64,000 nucleotides of DNA from Ochrobactrum sp. CM-21-5 (lineage in GTDB: Bacteria; Pseudomonadota; Alphaproteobacteria; Rhizobiales; Rhizobiaceae). Positions 50,047 to 59,949 of the stretch are shown one piece after another. Positions within the stretch are counted from its first letter, which is position 1; every line of letters begins with the position of its first letter. The DNA lies in assembly GCF_014253075.1 (NCBI RefSeq), contig NZ_JACLZJ010000002.1, forward strand, positions 124,001 through 188,000, written 5' to 3'. The position numbers and the translations under genes are program-made. Under the pieces are notes generated by a model that was given only the letters and a program-made list of their open reading frames with translations, ran no database searches and had not been told where the DNA came from.

Positions 50047-51087
50047 ATGTCAGTCACGAGCACCAATAAAGAAACAGCGGCCCCAAACGGGGCAAAGCGG
50101 AAAACCAGCATCGTGCATCTGCTGCTCGAAGGTCGTGCATTTTTTGCGCTGATCGCGATCATCGCGGTGTTCTCGTTCCTTTCGCCGTATTATTTCACCG
50201 TCGATAACTTCCTGATCATGTCGTCGCACGTAGCCATTTTCGGTCTGCTGGCAATCGGCATGCTGCTGGTCATTCTCAATGGCGGCATCGACCTTTCGGT
50301 CGGCTCGACTTTGGGCCTTGCAGGTGTGGTCGCAGGCTTCCTGATGCAGGGCGTGACGCTCCAGCAATTCGGTATCATCCTGTACTTTCCGGTCTGGGCC
50401 GTGGTGCTTCTCACTTGTGCGCTGGGTGCCTTAGTCGGAGCGGTCAATGGCGTGTTGATCGCCTATCTGCGCGTTCCAGCTTTTGTGGCAACGCTTGGCG
50501 TTCTTTACTGCGCGCGCGGCGTGGCGCTTCTGATGACCAACGGTCTGACATACAACAATCTGGGTGGACGTCCGGAACTGGGCAATACCGGTTTTGACTG
50601 GCTTGGTTTCAACAGACTTTTCGGCGTGCCGATCGGCGTGCTGGTCATGGCCGTTCTGGCTATCGTCTTCGCGATTATCCTGAACCGTACCGCCTTCGGT
50701 CGCTGGCTCTATGCTTCGGGCGGCAATGAGCGTGCAGCCGAACTGTCGGGCGTTCCGGTCAAGCGCGTCAAGGTTTCGGTCTATGTGATTTCGGGCATCT
50801 GCGCTGCAATCGCTGGCCTGGTTCTCTCTTCGCAGCTGACATCGGCAGGCCCGACGGCTGGCACCACCTATGAACTGACCGCGATTGCCGCAGTTGTCAT
50901 TGGTGGCGCGGCGCTCACTGGGGGGCGCGGTACTATTCAGGGCACGCTCCTCGGCGCCTTCGTGATTGGTTTCCTTTCCGACGGCCTCGTGATCATTGGC
51001 GTGTCGTCCTATTGGCAGACTGTGTTTACCGGCGCGGTCATCGTGCTCGCAGTTCTGCTCAACAGCATTCAATACGCCCGGCGTTAG
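50047..51087 (+). CDS. eryF: Sugar ABC transporter permease, RbsC type (EryF)
   Basis: A 346-residue RbsC-family permease with about nine to ten helices. The motif NGGIDLSVGSTLGLAGVV in the first half and ELTAIAAVVIGGAALTGGRGTIQGTLLGAFVIG in the second are family signatures (GG-DLSVGS and AVVIGG-L-GG-G). GGAGCAC lies upstream of ATG 50047, 23 bases after the ATPase stop. It forms the homodimeric channel for polyol uptake. A hairpin follows its stop codon before the binding-protein gene. Confidence 0.92.
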   Translation: MSVTSTNKETAAPNGAKRKTSIVHLLLEGRAFFALIAIIAVFSFLSPYYFTVDNFLIMSSHVAIFGLLAIGMLLVILNGGIDLSVGSTLGLAGVVAGFLMQGVTLQQFGIILYFPVWAVVLLTCALGALVGAVNGVLIAYLRVPAFVATLGVLYCARGVALLMTNGLTYNNLGGRPELGNTGFDWLGFNRLFGVPIGVLVMAVLAIVFAIILNRTAFGRWLYASGGNERAAELSGVPVKRVKVSVYVISGICAAIAGLVLSSQLTSAGPTAGTTYELTAIAAVVIGGAALTGGRGTIQGTLLGAFVIGFLSDGLVIIGVSSYWQTVFTGAVIVLAVLLNSIQYARR

Positions 51088-51095
51088 TGAGTTAC

Positions 51096-51123
51096 GGCTC
51101 CGCCCACCGTTCCGGGCGGGGCC
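51096..51123 (+). other. GC hairpin between permease and binding-protein genes
   Basis: GGCTCCGCCC (51096-51105) pairs with GGGCGGGGCC (51114-51123), ten pairs including one G-U, with an 8-base loop. No U tract follows, so RNA processing or partial attenuation is more likely than termination. Confidence 0.6.
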
Positions 51124-51244
51124 GGATATTTGGAGCGTAGTGAAAACTTTCCAAGACGGCGATCAATCTGGAATCCTCGCCAACTGGAATGGTACCGCCG
51201 GGGAACCGGCACAATGCAAACGAGAATCTTCAAGGGAGTGAGTC

Positions 51245-52192
51245 ATGTTTAAGAAGGGTATGCGCGTCCTGTTCGCCGCGGCGGCGGCATTGCCGCTCAT
51301 CGCCAGCTCGGCATGGGCTGAAGGTCTGATGACGATTATCGTCAACGATCCGTCCAACCCGTACTGGTATACGGAAGGTGAAATTGCCAAGAAAACCGCT
51401 GAAAGCCTCGGCTATTCGGCCGTTGTCGGCGGTCACAAAGGCGACACCAACACCGAAAGCAACCTGATCGACACTGCCATCACCAACAAGTCGGTGGCCA
51501 TCATTCTCGATCCGGCCAATGCTGACGGTTCGGTTGGTGCGGTCAAGCGTGCAATCGCCGCCAATATCCCGGTTTTCCTCGTGAATGCCGAGATCAATCA
51601 GGAAGGTCTGGCCAAGGCGCAGCTCGTTTCCAACAATGCGCAGGGTGCCGCGCTTGGTGCAACGCAGTGGGTTGAAAGCGTAGGTGAGGAAGGCAAGTAT
51701 GTCGAGTTGTTCGGCGCTCCGTCCGACAATAATGCCGCCACCCGTTCGAACGGCTATGAAACCGTTCTCTCGCAGTACCCGGATCTGGTGAAAGCTGGTA
51801 AGGACGTCGCCAATTGGGATCGCACCCAGGGCCACGACAAGATGCAGGCTCTGCTTCAGGCCAATCCGGACATTATCGGCGTTATCTCCGGTAACGACGA
51901 AATGGCACTTGGCGCCATCGCTGCTCTGAAGAAGGCCGGCAAGCTGGATCAGGTCAAGGTTGGCGGTTTCGACGGTTCGCCGGACGCTGTTGCAGCGATC
52001 AAGGCTGGCGAGCTTCAGTACACCGTGCTTCAACCGGTTGCAGTCTTCTCGGAAGCTGCCGTCAAGCAGGCCGACAACTTCATCAAGACCGGCAAGACCG
52101 GTGTAGATCAGGAAAAGCAGCTCTTCGATTGCATCCTGATCACCAAGGACAATGTCGACAAGTACACGTCGCCCTTCGTTCTGGAACAGTAA
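51245..52192 (+). CDS. eryG: Periplasmic polyol/sugar-binding protein (EryG)
   Basis: A 315-residue periplasmic binding protein of the RbsB/pulsed cluster B type. The signal peptide spans residues 1-~24 (FAAAAALPLIASSAWAEG). The mature protein has IVNDPSNPYWYTEGE, VVGGHKGDTN, ILDPANADGSVGAVKRAI, LFGAPSDNNAATRSNGYE and VISGNDEMALGAIAALKKAG, all standard hinge and ligand-site segments. GGGAG lies before ATG 51245. It is the highest-expressed component expected in the operon and is flanked by hairpins on both sides. Confidence 0.92.
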   Translation: MFKKGMRVLFAAAAALPLIASSAWAEGLMTIIVNDPSNPYWYTEGEIAKKTAESLGYSAVVGGHKGDTNTESNLIDTAITNKSVAIILDPANADGSVGAVKRAIAANIPVFLVNAEINQEGLAKAQLVSNNAQGAALGATQWVESVGEEGKYVELFGAPSDNNAATRSNGYETVLSQYPDLVKAGKDVANWDRTQGHDKMQALLQANPDIIGVISGNDEMALGAIAALKKAGKLDQVKVGGFDGSPDAVAAIKAGELQYTVLQPVAVFSEAAVKQADNFIKTGKTGVDQEKQLFDCILITKDNVDKYTSPFVLEQ

Positions 52193-52206
52193 GTCCTCAC
52201 GCAAAC

Positions 52207-52233
52207 GGGGCGCGGGATTCATATCCGCGTCCC
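52207..52233 (+). other. GC hairpin after the binding-protein gene
   Basis: GGGGCGCGG (52207-52215) pairs with CCGCGTCCC (52225-52233), nine pairs with one G-U and a 9-base loop, 14 bases past the stop codon. No U tract follows. It probably protects the 3' end of the binding-protein mRNA. Confidence 0.55.
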
Positions 52234-52258
52234 ATCTGTGCATGAAGCGGCGGTAAGC

Positions 52259-53107
52259 ATGACAGTGAGCAACAAAGCAAGCATTGAGAACCTGATGACG
52301 GAGCAGGTGCCGAACGACAGTCGGCACGCGCGCCAGCTGGTTCGCCGCCAGAAAATTGCCGAAACTGTGATGACCGAAGGGTCTATGCGGATCGAGGATC
52401 TGACCGAACGTTTCGGCATCAGTCTGATGACGGCGCATCGCGACGTTGATGAGTTGGTCAGCCGCGGTCTTTTCCGTAAGTCTCGCGGCATTGTGTCAGC
52501 GGCTCCGACAAGTCTTATCGAAGCAAGCGACCTGTACCGCGTCACGCGCCAGTCGGAGGAAAAACGTCTGATCGCCGAGGCCGCGATGCAGTTCGTCGAG
52601 CCGGGGCAGGCAATTTTTTTCGACGACTCCACCACGGTTCTTCAGATGGTCCCTTACCTCCCGGCCAAGGCTCCGCTGACCGTCATCACCAACTCGCTGA
52701 CCCTGATGAACGAAGTACGCGACATGAAGGATGTCACGCTACTGGGGCTTGGTGGACATCTTTACAATTGGTGCAACGCTTTCGTCGGCGGCATGACCAC
52801 GAACGAGATTCGTCGCTTGCGCGCCGATATCGCTTTCATTTCGATAGCGGCGATCACGGATGATCTTCTTTTCCATCAATCACCGGAAATGGTGGAGACC
52901 AAACGCGCCATGCTTGACTGTGCCGCCAAGCGCATACTTCTGACCGACCATACGAAATTTGAGCGTCGGGCTCTGCATAGCTTTGGCGCCTTGAGCGATT
53001 TCGATGTGGTTATCGTTGACGAAAAGACGCCGTTTTCGCATCTCGACCGCATGCAGGCGCAAGGCATCAATGTAATTGTCGCCCGTTCCGGCGGCAAACA
53101 AGAATAG
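52259..53107 (+). CDS. DeoR-family regulator of the second polyol module
   Basis: A 282-residue DeoR protein. The HTH is around residues 40-70 (MRIEDLTERFGISLMTAHRDVDELVSRGLFRKSRG), with LTVITNSLTLMNEV, LLGLGGHLYNWCNAFVGG and LLTDHTKFERRAL in the effector domain. It is a second, distinct DeoR regulator besides EryR. A GTG start at 52238 is possible, but ATG 52259 seems better; neither has a strong ribosome site. Same-strand location between the transporter and a kinase suggests control of uptake and the downstream enzymes. Confidence 0.85.
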   Translation: MTVSNKASIENLMTEQVPNDSRHARQLVRRQKIAETVMTEGSMRIEDLTERFGISLMTAHRDVDELVSRGLFRKSRGIVSAAPTSLIEASDLYRVTRQSEEKRLIAEAAMQFVEPGQAIFFDDSTTVLQMVPYLPAKAPLTVITNSLTLMNEVRDMKDVTLLGLGGHLYNWCNAFVGGMTTNEIRRLRADIAFISIAAITDDLLFHQSPEMVETKRAMLDCAAKRILLTDHTKFERRALHSFGALSDFDVVIVDEKTPFSHLDRMQAQGINVIVARSGGKQE

Positions 53108-53157
53108 ACATTTCAGGGTATCGAAAGCCCTTTGCATACAATTCAGGAATACGATCC

Positions 53158-54672
53158 ATGCCCTGTCTGTTGGGAATCGATAGCGGACTGACCGTCACCA
53201 AAGCCGTATTGTTCGACGTTGATGGCACACCGTTGTCGGTCGCACGCCGTCGCGTGGCGCAATCTTTTCCGCACGCTCGCCATGTCGAACGCGACATGGA
53301 CGCGTTCTGGAACGCAACTGCGGATGCGATCGCCGAGGCAATCGCGAAAAGCGGACGTCCGGCATCCGATATTCTGGCAATCGCCACAACGGCGCACGGT
53401 GACGGCATTTATATGCTCAACAAGGATCGTCGTCCGCTCGGGCCGGGCATACTGTCGCTCGACAGCCGCGCCGTCGATGTAGCCGAACGCTGGGCCACCA
53501 GCCCCGTAGCCGATCAATCCATCGCAATCACCGGTCAATTGCCGCACGCATCCGCACCATCTGCCATTCTGGCCTGGATCCGGGAGAACGAGCCGGAGCG
53601 CTATGGCTGCATCGGCCATATCATCGCCTGCAAGGACTGGTTGCGCTTCTGTCTGACTGGCGATGTCGGCACCGACCGCACTGAAGCCTCGACATCTTTC
53701 ACGAATGTGAACACGCAGGGTTACTCGAAAGAAGCGCTTGCACTTTTCGGGTTGGAAGCACTTTGGAATGCGCTGCCACCGATCTCGCGGTCCGACGAAA
53801 TTGCAGGTAGCGTCTCGGCTGAATGCGCCGCACGCACCGGCCTTGTCGTCGGAACGCCGGTGGTCGGCGGCCTGCATGATGTCACCGCCTCTGCACTTGG
53901 CGTGGGCGGTCTCAAGCTCGGCACCGTCGCCGTCGTGGCGGGCACCTATTCGATCAACGAAACGCTGTCGTCCGAGCCGCGCGTGGACAAAAGCTGGTTC
54001 TGCCGCAACGGCATTGCGCCCGGCGAGTGGAATAATATGTCGATTTCACCCGCTTCCACGGCCAATTACGACTGGTTTCTCGACCGACTCTGCCCAGCTG
54101 AACGCCGCACGGCAGAGGAAACGGGCCGTTCCATTCACGATATGCTGCGACCGGAAATCGACGCAGCACTGGCAAAGCCCTCAACGGCTATGTTCCACCC
54201 CTATCTTTTCGGCTCACCTTACGGTGCCATGGCCAGCGGCTCCTTCTTCGGCCTGCGGGGCTGGCAAGATCGCGGCGATATGTTGCGCGCCGTATGGGAA
54301 GGCATTGCCTTCAACCATCGCATTCATGTCGATCATCTAAAGGACGGCTTTGCGATTTCCGCCGCTCGCCTGACCGGCGGCGTATCGCGCAGTCCGACCT
54401 TTGCCCAGATGTTCGCCAATGTGCTTGGCATGCCCGTCACTGTGACGGATACGGATGAAGCCGCCGCCTGGGGCGCGGCGTTGTGCGCAGGCACGGGCGC
54501 AGGGGTTTTCACCGATGTCTACAGCGATCCGCGTGATCTGGAAGCGATAGGTCGTACCTACGAACCGGATGCCGGGCGCAGTCGGCAGTATGAAAAGCGT
54601 TACGCACTCTTCAAGGAAATCGCATCCGCGCTTAGTCCGATCTGGCCCAGGATCGATGCCCTTACGGATTGA
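53158..54672 (+). CDS. FGGY-family carbohydrate kinase, substrate unknown
   Basis: A 504-residue FGGY kinase: LLGIDSGLTVTKAVLFDVDG at the N-terminus, TTAHGDGIYML, LSLDSRAVDVAERW, IACKDWLRFCLTGDVGTDRTEAS, GGLHDVTASALG and LTGGVSRSPTFAQMFANVLG. The shape resembles L-xylulose/xylulose kinases more than EryA. With no isomerase in the module, it may phosphorylate a polyol directly and hand it to the dehydrogenase that follows. Separate from EryA, whose C-terminal motifs differ. The substrate cannot be told from the sequence. Confidence 0.85.
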   Translation: MPCLLGIDSGLTVTKAVLFDVDGTPLSVARRRVAQSFPHARHVERDMDAFWNATADAIAEAIAKSGRPASDILAIATTAHGDGIYMLNKDRRPLGPGILSLDSRAVDVAERWATSPVADQSIAITGQLPHASAPSAILAWIRENEPERYGCIGHIIACKDWLRFCLTGDVGTDRTEASTSFTNVNTQGYSKEALALFGLEALWNALPPISRSDEIAGSVSAECAARTGLVVGTPVVGGLHDVTASALGVGGLKLGTVAVVAGTYSINETLSSEPRVDKSWFCRNGIAPGEWNNMSISPASTANYDWFLDRLCPAERRTAEETGRSIHDMLRPEIDAALAKPSTAMFHPYLFGSPYGAMASGSFFGLRGWQDRGDMLRAVWEGIAFNHRIHVDHLKDGFAISAARLTGGVSRSPTFAQMFANVLGMPVTVTDTDEAAAWGAALCAGTGAGVFTDVYSDPRDLEAIGRTYEPDAGRSRQYEKRYALFKEIASALSPIWPRIDALTD

Positions 54673-54729
54673 AATGCAAAGCGGTTATGTGCCCCAAAGA
54701 CATAAAGCCAGAGACGTAAAGACAGTGAA

Positions 54730-56457
54730 ATGAATGATTTCGTAAGCCGTGCCGCCATGAAGGACCGCATTGAGAAGCTGGAAGCCGAGGGCGTGGATGT
54801 GCTCATTCTCGGTGGGGGCGTCAACGGGGCAGGCCTCTATCGCGATCTTAGCGAACAAGGTGTCAGCTGCCTCATCGTCGACAAAGCGGATTTCGGGTCG
54901 GGCACGAGTGCCGCGCCATCGCGGCTCATTCATGGTGGCTTGAAATATCTGGAAACCGGGGAGTTCGGTCTCGTCGCGCAATCGACGCTGGAGCGTAACC
55001 TTCTCCTGAAGAATGCGCCGCACAATGTCGAGCCGCTGCCGACCTTCATTCCGGTTTTCTCCTGGACGAAAGGCATTATGGCGGCTCTGCGCACTCTGTT
55101 CGGATCGACGACAGCACCGCGCAGCCGCGGCGCTATTCTCATCAAGATCGGTCTGGCGCTTTATGACTATTTCGGCGCGCGCGAACGCGTCATGCCGCGT
55201 CACCGCTTTCTCATGAAAAGCACCGCCACCAAGGAAATGCCTTACATAACGCCCACCATCGTTGGCGGGGGTATCTATCATGACGCCAAGGTCAACCAGC
55301 CGGAACGTCTGGTCTACGAACTGGTCAGCGATGGGCTGAAAGCGAATCCGAAAAGCGCGGCTGCAAACTTCACCACGCTCATGTCCGTGTATGACGGTGC
55401 CGTGAGTTTCGAAGGAGCGGAAGGCGCGCGCTTTACCGTCAAGCCCAGGCTTGTGATCAATGCCGCCGGTCCATGGATTGACCGCGTGAATGCCGCGCTT
55501 GGCAAGCCGACCAAAATGATTGGCGGCACCAAGGGGTCGCATATCCTGATCGATCACCCCAAGCTGGTGAAAAGTCTGAATGGCCGCATGATCTATTTCG
55601 AAGCCGATGACGGCCGCATCTGTCTTGTCTATGACTATCATGGTCTGGCGCTCGTCGGTTCGACGGATATTCCCTCCGACGATCCCGACAATGTGCGCTG
55701 CGACGACAATGAGACGGATTATTTCATCGACAGCCTGCGCTCGCTGCTGCCGAAACTGGACTTCGACCGCAGCCAGATCGTCTATACCTATAGCGGCATT
55801 CGCCCGCTTCCGGCATCCTCCGCTTCGGAGCCGGGGCTGATCAGCCGCGATCATTCTGCTCCGGTCATAGAGCCGGATGCGGGACGTCCTTTTGCTATCA
55901 TCTCGCTTGTCGGTGGTAAGTGGACGACGTTTCGCGGCTTTGCCGAGGAAGTGGCGGATGCTGTGCTTAAGCGTTTTGACCGCACACGCGTGAAATCCAC
56001 ACGCAATCTGGCGATCGGCGGCGGCTGGAATTTTCCGGCAGACGCCACTGCACGCAAGGCATGGATCACAAAATATGCAGGCGAAACCGGATTGTCAGCG
56101 GGCCGCGTTGAAACCTTGTTCAGGCGCTATGGCACCACAGCAGCGCTTATTATTGAGGACGAAGCCAGAACCGGGACCGCACTTTTGCCTGACACCGATA
56201 CGGTGAGCACCACTGAAATCGGCTGGATTGCCCGTAACGAGCTTGTCGTTCATCTGGCGGATGTAGTGTTGCGACGCACGACGCTCGCCATCGACGGTGC
56301 GCTGACGACCGGGAATCTGGCGGCAATCGCGGATATCCTTGCACGTGAATTCAGCTGGAGCGATGCGCGAAAGGCGCAGGAAATAGAGGCCGTGAACAGC
56401 GAACTAGCCGAGCGACACAATGTCGTTCTGACGGCCCGTCCGGCCAAGAGACGCTGA
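54730..56457 (+). CDS. GlpD-like FAD-dependent polyol-phosphate dehydrogenase
   Basis: A 575-residue GlpD-family flavoprotein. DVLILGGGVNGAGLYRDLSEQGV is the FAD site; then SRLIHGGLKYLETGEF, LVINAAGPWIDRVN, GTKGSHILIDHP, LVGSTDIPSDDPDN, YSGIRPLPA and the C-terminal VGGKWTTFRGFAE. It is a paralogue of EryB and of glycerol-3-phosphate dehydrogenase (same GG-NGAG and HGGL-YLE motifs). Following a kinase, it most likely oxidises a polyol phosphate, with electrons to quinone. Glycerol-3-phosphate is a possible alternative, but no glpK or glpF is adjacent. Confidence 0.88.
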   Translation: MNDFVSRAAMKDRIEKLEAEGVDVLILGGGVNGAGLYRDLSEQGVSCLIVDKADFGSGTSAAPSRLIHGGLKYLETGEFGLVAQSTLERNLLLKNAPHNVEPLPTFIPVFSWTKGIMAALRTLFGSTTAPRSRGAILIKIGLALYDYFGARERVMPRHRFLMKSTATKEMPYITPTIVGGGIYHDAKVNQPERLVYELVSDGLKANPKSAAANFTTLMSVYDGAVSFEGAEGARFTVKPRLVINAAGPWIDRVNAALGKPTKMIGGTKGSHILIDHPKLVKSLNGRMIYFEADDGRICLVYDYHGLALVGSTDIPSDDPDNVRCDDNETDYFIDSLRSLLPKLDFDRSQIVYTYSGIRPLPASSASEPGLISRDHSAPVIEPDAGRPFAIISLVGGKWTTFRGFAEEVADAVLKRFDRTRVKSTRNLAIGGGWNFPADATARKAWITKYAGETGLSAGRVETLFRRYGTTAALIIEDEARTGTALLPDTDTVSTTEIGWIARNELVVHLADVVLRRTTLAIDGALTTGNLAAIADILAREFSWSDARKAQEIEAVNSELAERHNVVLTARPAKRR

Positions 56458-56501
56458 CCTGACGTTCCGAGAGCGGGAGCCGGCTTAACAGTGAAGTCGG
56501 T

Positions 56502-57857
56502 TCAACGGCTGTCGCCGCCGGATCGATAATCCGCACGGTTGATTCCGTGGCGTTGCATCTTGTCATAAAACGTCTTGCGCGGGATACCCAGCGCTTCGAT
56601 CGTGTCTTGCACATTGCCGTTGTGGGCGGCCAATGTCTCGCGGATGAGTGTTTCCTCGTAGCGTTCAAGCCGTTTGGGCAGAGGATCCGGCCCGTTTGAT
56701 GTCGAAGGTGTGTCAGGCAGTGTAATTACCCCCAGGGCAACCCTGTCGGCAAAATGTGCGAGTTCGCGCACGTTTCCTGGCCAGTCGTGGCTCATGAGGT
56801 AACGGTGTGTGACCGCGTTGATTGTAGGAATATCGCGTTGGAAACGGTTTGCCGCGCGCGCCAGAAAATGCGCGAAGAGGAGCGGAATATCGTCGCGACG
56901 CTCCCGTAACGGCGGGATTGAAAGTGTTACGACATTCAGTCGGTAATAGAGGTCTTCACGAAAATCGCGGCGTGCGGATGGGTTCCCGAGATCGACTTTG
57001 GCGGCAGCCACCACGCGCAAGTCGACCGGGCGCACCTCGTTGGTACCGAGTGGCGTGATCTCGCGCATCTCCAGAACACGGAGGAGTTTTACCTGCGTTG
57101 CCACAGGCATGCTTTCGATCTCATCGAGAAACAGCGTGCCGCCGCTCGCATGCTCGATACGGCCAATGCGTTTTTTCTGCGCGCCGGTAAATGCACCAGC
57201 CTCGTGACCGAACAATTCGCTTTCAATGACGGTTTCCGGCAATGCACCGCAGTTGAGCGCAACGAAATTTCCTCTGCTGCGACGGCCCCAGCGATGCAGC
57301 AATTGCGCAACCACTTCCTTGCCGCTTCCGGTTTCGCCGGCAACAAGAACATCGACATCGGTATCGGCGATATCGCGCAGTGTACGCCGGAGATTTTCGA
57401 TAGCCGGCGTCTGTCCGATCAGGGGAGTATCGTCATCAGTGTCTTCCACAGCTTGTCGAAGGGCGCGGTTTTCAAGAACCAGCCGGCGCTTTTCGCCGGC
57501 GCGCCGCACGCTATGCACCAGCCTGTCGGCGGCAAAAGGTTTGGCTATGAAATCATATGCACCGTCGTGAAGGGCCTGAACGGCCATCGGAATATCGCCG
57601 TGGCCAGTGATCAGGATAACTGGCAGATCGGTATCGATATCCCTGATCCTCGCAAAGAGCTGCAAGCCGTCAATCTGCGGCATCCGTACGTCGGTGACGA
57701 TAACGCCGTCAAAGGCGGGCGATATTTCCGCCAGCGTGTCAGACGCATTGCCAAAATCCGTCACCATGTAGCCCGCAAGCTCAAGTGTTTGTCTGGTGGC
57801 GCGGCGCAAGGCTTTGTCGTCATCGACTAGAAGAACGGGGAGGGGCTTATCCATCAT
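56502..57857 (-). CDS. dctD: DctD, sigma-54-dependent C4-dicarboxylate response regulator
   Basis: A 451-residue NtrC-type regulator: receiver domain with phosphoacceptor Asp56 (VIVTDVRMP), AAA+ domain with Walker A GETGSGKE, the sigma-54 contact loop GAFTGAQ, Walker [12 protein letters not shown], and a C-terminal Fis-type HTH ([19 protein letters not shown]). It activates dctA from an upstream site when phosphorylated by DctB. The start overlaps the dctB stop by four bases. It converges on the GlpD-like gene with a 44-base gap. Confidence 0.95.
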   Translation of the reverse strand: MMDKPLPVLLVDDDKALRRATRQTLELAGYMVTDFGNASDTLAEISPAFDGVIVTDVRMPQIDGLQLFARIRDIDTDLPVILITGHGDIPMAVQALHDGAYDFIAKPFAADRLVHSVRRAGEKRRLVLENRALRQAVEDTDDDTPLIGQTPAIENLRRTLRDIADTDVDVLVAGETGSGKEVVAQLLHRWGRRSRGNFVALNCGALPETVIESELFGHEAGAFTGAQKKRIGRIEHASGGTLFLDEIESMPVATQVKLLRVLEMREITPLGTNEVRPVDLRVVAAAKVDLGNPSARRDFREDLYYRLNVVTLSIPPLRERRDDIPLLFAHFLARAANRFQRDIPTINAVTHRYLMSHDWPGNVRELAHFADRVALGVITLPDTPSTSNGPDPLPKRLERYEETLIRETLAAHNGNVQDTIEALGIPRKTFYDKMQRHGINRADYRSGGDSR

Positions 57858-59707
57858 GCTTTTCTCAGTTCAACGCTGAATATGGTGCCATCGGCACCGC
57901 TTTCCGCCGATATCATGCCCCCGTAATCGGTCACAATTTCCTTAGCGATCACCAGGCCGAGCCCGAGACCTTTTTCCTTGGATGTATTGAAGGGCTGGAA
58001 CAGATTGTCGCGAATAAGTTGCGGCATGCCGGGGCCATTGTCGGAAACGGTCAAAATGACGGTGTTTTCCCGCTCGGTGACGCGGACGTCGATATGGCCA
58101 TTATTCCCTTTTATTTCAACAGCTTCCAGTGCATTTTGAAACAGATTTATAAGAACCTGTTCCAAGCGGATCGAATGGCCGATCACGCGTAGGTCAGCGG
58201 CTGGCAGCTCGACATTCAACTGATCCATGCCACCGGAAAAGCGGCTGCGTAAAAGCACGAGTGCACCGGAAATGGCTTTGGCAAGCGGCGTTGGTTCGGA
58301 GGGGCCGCGTCCCTTTCTGCCAAGCGCCTTAAGTTCGCCGGTGATGGTACCGATACGCTCGGTCAGTTCTGCGATCTCGGACAGGTTTTCGGCGGCGGCG
58401 TCGAAGCGTTTACGTTTGATGAAAGTCTTTGCATTGTCGGCATAGGCCCGGATCGTCGCCACAGGCTGGTTGATTTCATGTGCAACACCTGCCGCCACTT
58501 GCCCCATGATGGCGAGGCGATTGGCGTGGACGAGATCCTGCTGCACACCTTGCAGCATAGTTTCGGTTCGGCGGTGATCGCTGATTTCGACTTGCAGACG
58601 ATCCCGTGCGAGGCTCAAGTCTCGCGTGCGTTCCGCCACGCGCTGTTCCAGCTCCATTTGCGTGCGCTGCGCATCGGCTATGCGTGCGGCGACTTTCAGT
58701 CTTCGGTGCAGGAGAAGTCCCGCGAAAGTGGCAAGCGCCGCCGACAGAATGAACGCAAAGAGGCGCGCTTCGCGCACCGCAGCAGGAATTTGCGGTCTGA
58801 TGGGCGCCAGGCTGTACATTTGCCATTGCGTGGATGCAACGGGGGACCGGACCGCCAGAAAATCTGTTCTCCGTGTCGTGCCGGGCAGCAATGCTTCTAT
58901 CAATTCGATGTCGCCGCCATCCAGCGATTTGACGGAAATGGGAAGAGGGCGCAGTTCGGTATCGCCGAATTGCAGGCTTTCGCGAATATCTTGCAACGCG
59001 GTCTGCCCGAGCTCGCCGATTGTCATGAAGCGCCAGGAGGGGAGGCTGGTAATCAGAACGATGTTCCGGTCGTCAGTTACAAAGGTGGGGCGACCGGTAT
59101 TGTTCCAGTTGCCTTCAAGACCGTCGAATTCCAGCTTGACGACGATGACGCCGAGCGGTCCCGCAGATCCTTCGATGCGGCGGGAAATATAGAGGCCGGG
59201 GCGATTGCTGACATTGCCGAGCGCGAAATATTCCGCGCTGCCATTTTTGAGCGCATCGTGGAAATAGGGGCGAAACTTGTAGTCATTGCCGACAAAGCTG
59301 GTTGGTTCGCGCCAGTTGCTGGCAGCGATGGCGAAACCATCCATCCCGACGAGATAGATAACAGCGGCTTGCGTGCCTTCGGCAAGCGCCTCGAATTTCA
59401 GGTTCAGGGGATCGATGGCCGCCGCTGACCTGCTTTCCAGTGCAGCCTGCAATTGCTTGTCTTTAGACAATACAAGCGGCAACGCACGTTGCTTATCGAG
59501 AACGGCGCGTAAGAATGCGGTGTTCAGGTTGGCGTCAATCCTTGCCTGTTCGCCCAATGCGACCAGAGCCCGGTCGCGGGCGGCATCGCCGACAATCCAG
59601 AAAACCAGCGCAAAGGCCACTGCGCACAGCGTGCCGAAAATCCACCATAGGCGGCTGGCGGCGCGCATGCCCGCTTGTTTGACGGTCTGGAACTGCGTTT
59701 CGGTCAT
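57854..59707 (-). CDS. dctB: DctB, C4-dicarboxylate sensor histidine kinase
   Basis: A 617-residue membrane kinase. Helix 1 lies near residues 20-42 ([17 protein letters not shown]), a periplasmic double-PAS-like sensor domain follows to ~310, and helix 2 is near 318-335. A coiled coil precedes the HisKA box ([20 protein letters not shown], phospho-His near residue 410) and the HATPase boxes ([30 protein letters not shown]). It senses C4-dicarboxylates and phosphorylates DctD. ATG 59707 has a weak ribosome site. Divergent from dctA. Confidence 0.95.
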   Translation of the reverse strand: MTETQFQTVKQAGMRAASRLWWIFGTLCAVAFALVFWIVGDAARDRALVALGEQARIDANLNTAFLRAVLDKQRALPLVLSKDKQLQAALESRSAAAIDPLNLKFEALAEGTQAAVIYLVGMDGFAIAASNWREPTSFVGNDYKFRPYFHDALKNGSAEYFALGNVSNRPGLYISRRIEGSAGPLGVIVVKLEFDGLEGNWNNTGRPTFVTDDRNIVLITSLPSWRFMTIGELGQTALQDIRESLQFGDTELRPLPISVKSLDGGDIELIEALLPGTTRRTDFLAVRSPVASTQWQMYSLAPIRPQIPAAVREARLFAFILSAALATFAGLLLHRRLKVAARIADAQRTQMELEQRVAERTRDLSLARDRLQVEISDHRRTETMLQGVQQDLVHANRLAIMGQVAAGVAHEINQPVATIRAYADNAKTFIKRKRFDAAAENLSEIAELTERIGTITGELKALGRKGRGPSEPTPLAKAISGALVLLRSRFSGGMDQLNVELPAADLRVIGHSIRLEQVLINLFQNALEAVEIKGNNGHIDVRVTERENTVILTVSDNGPGMPQLIRDNLFQPFNTSKEKGLGLGLVIAKEIVTDYGGMISAESGADGTIFSVELRKA

Positions 59708-59749
59708 TGATGCTATTGTGCATTATATCGCATGACCCGTAAATAAATT

Positions 59750-59767
59750 TGTGTGGTATTCCGCACA
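59750..59767. promoter_or_regulatory. DctD-binding upstream activating site
   Basis: TGTGTGGTATTCCGCACA has TGTG-GG / CCGCACA arms, near the rhizobial DctD consensus (TGTGCGG...CCGCACA). It lies 88 bases upstream of the sigma-54 promoter. A weaker half site ATGCGGAAA follows at 59777-59785, giving the usual tandem arrangement. Confidence 0.75.
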
Positions 59768-59837
59768 TATTTGGCGATGCGGAAATTTTCTGTTCATAAT
59801 ATTAAGCAATTTCAATGAGTTGGATTTTGATGCCTAT

Positions 59838-59853
59838 TTGGCACGGATGTTGC
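59838..59853 (+). promoter_or_regulatory. Sigma-54 promoter of dctA
   Basis: TTGGCACGGATGTTGC keeps the invariant GG (59840-59841) and GC (59852-59853) ten bases apart and matches TGGCAC-N5-TTGC. It is 97 bases before the dctA start codon. Confidence 0.92.
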
Positions 59854-59949
59854 GTTCAGGAAAGGCAACAGCGGCGCGGCCGTTGGAATTCCAGGCTGAA
59901 TGGCTCGGGAGGCCGGACGTGATCCAGGCAGGGCCGAATGGAGGACATC

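Noticed and set aside
54730-56457. Annotation as housekeeping glycerol-3-phosphate dehydrogenase GlpD
   Set aside because: The fold is right, but the neighbours are a non-glycerol FGGY kinase, a DeoR regulator and a sugar ABC importer, with no glpK/glpF, so the specific name is not supported.
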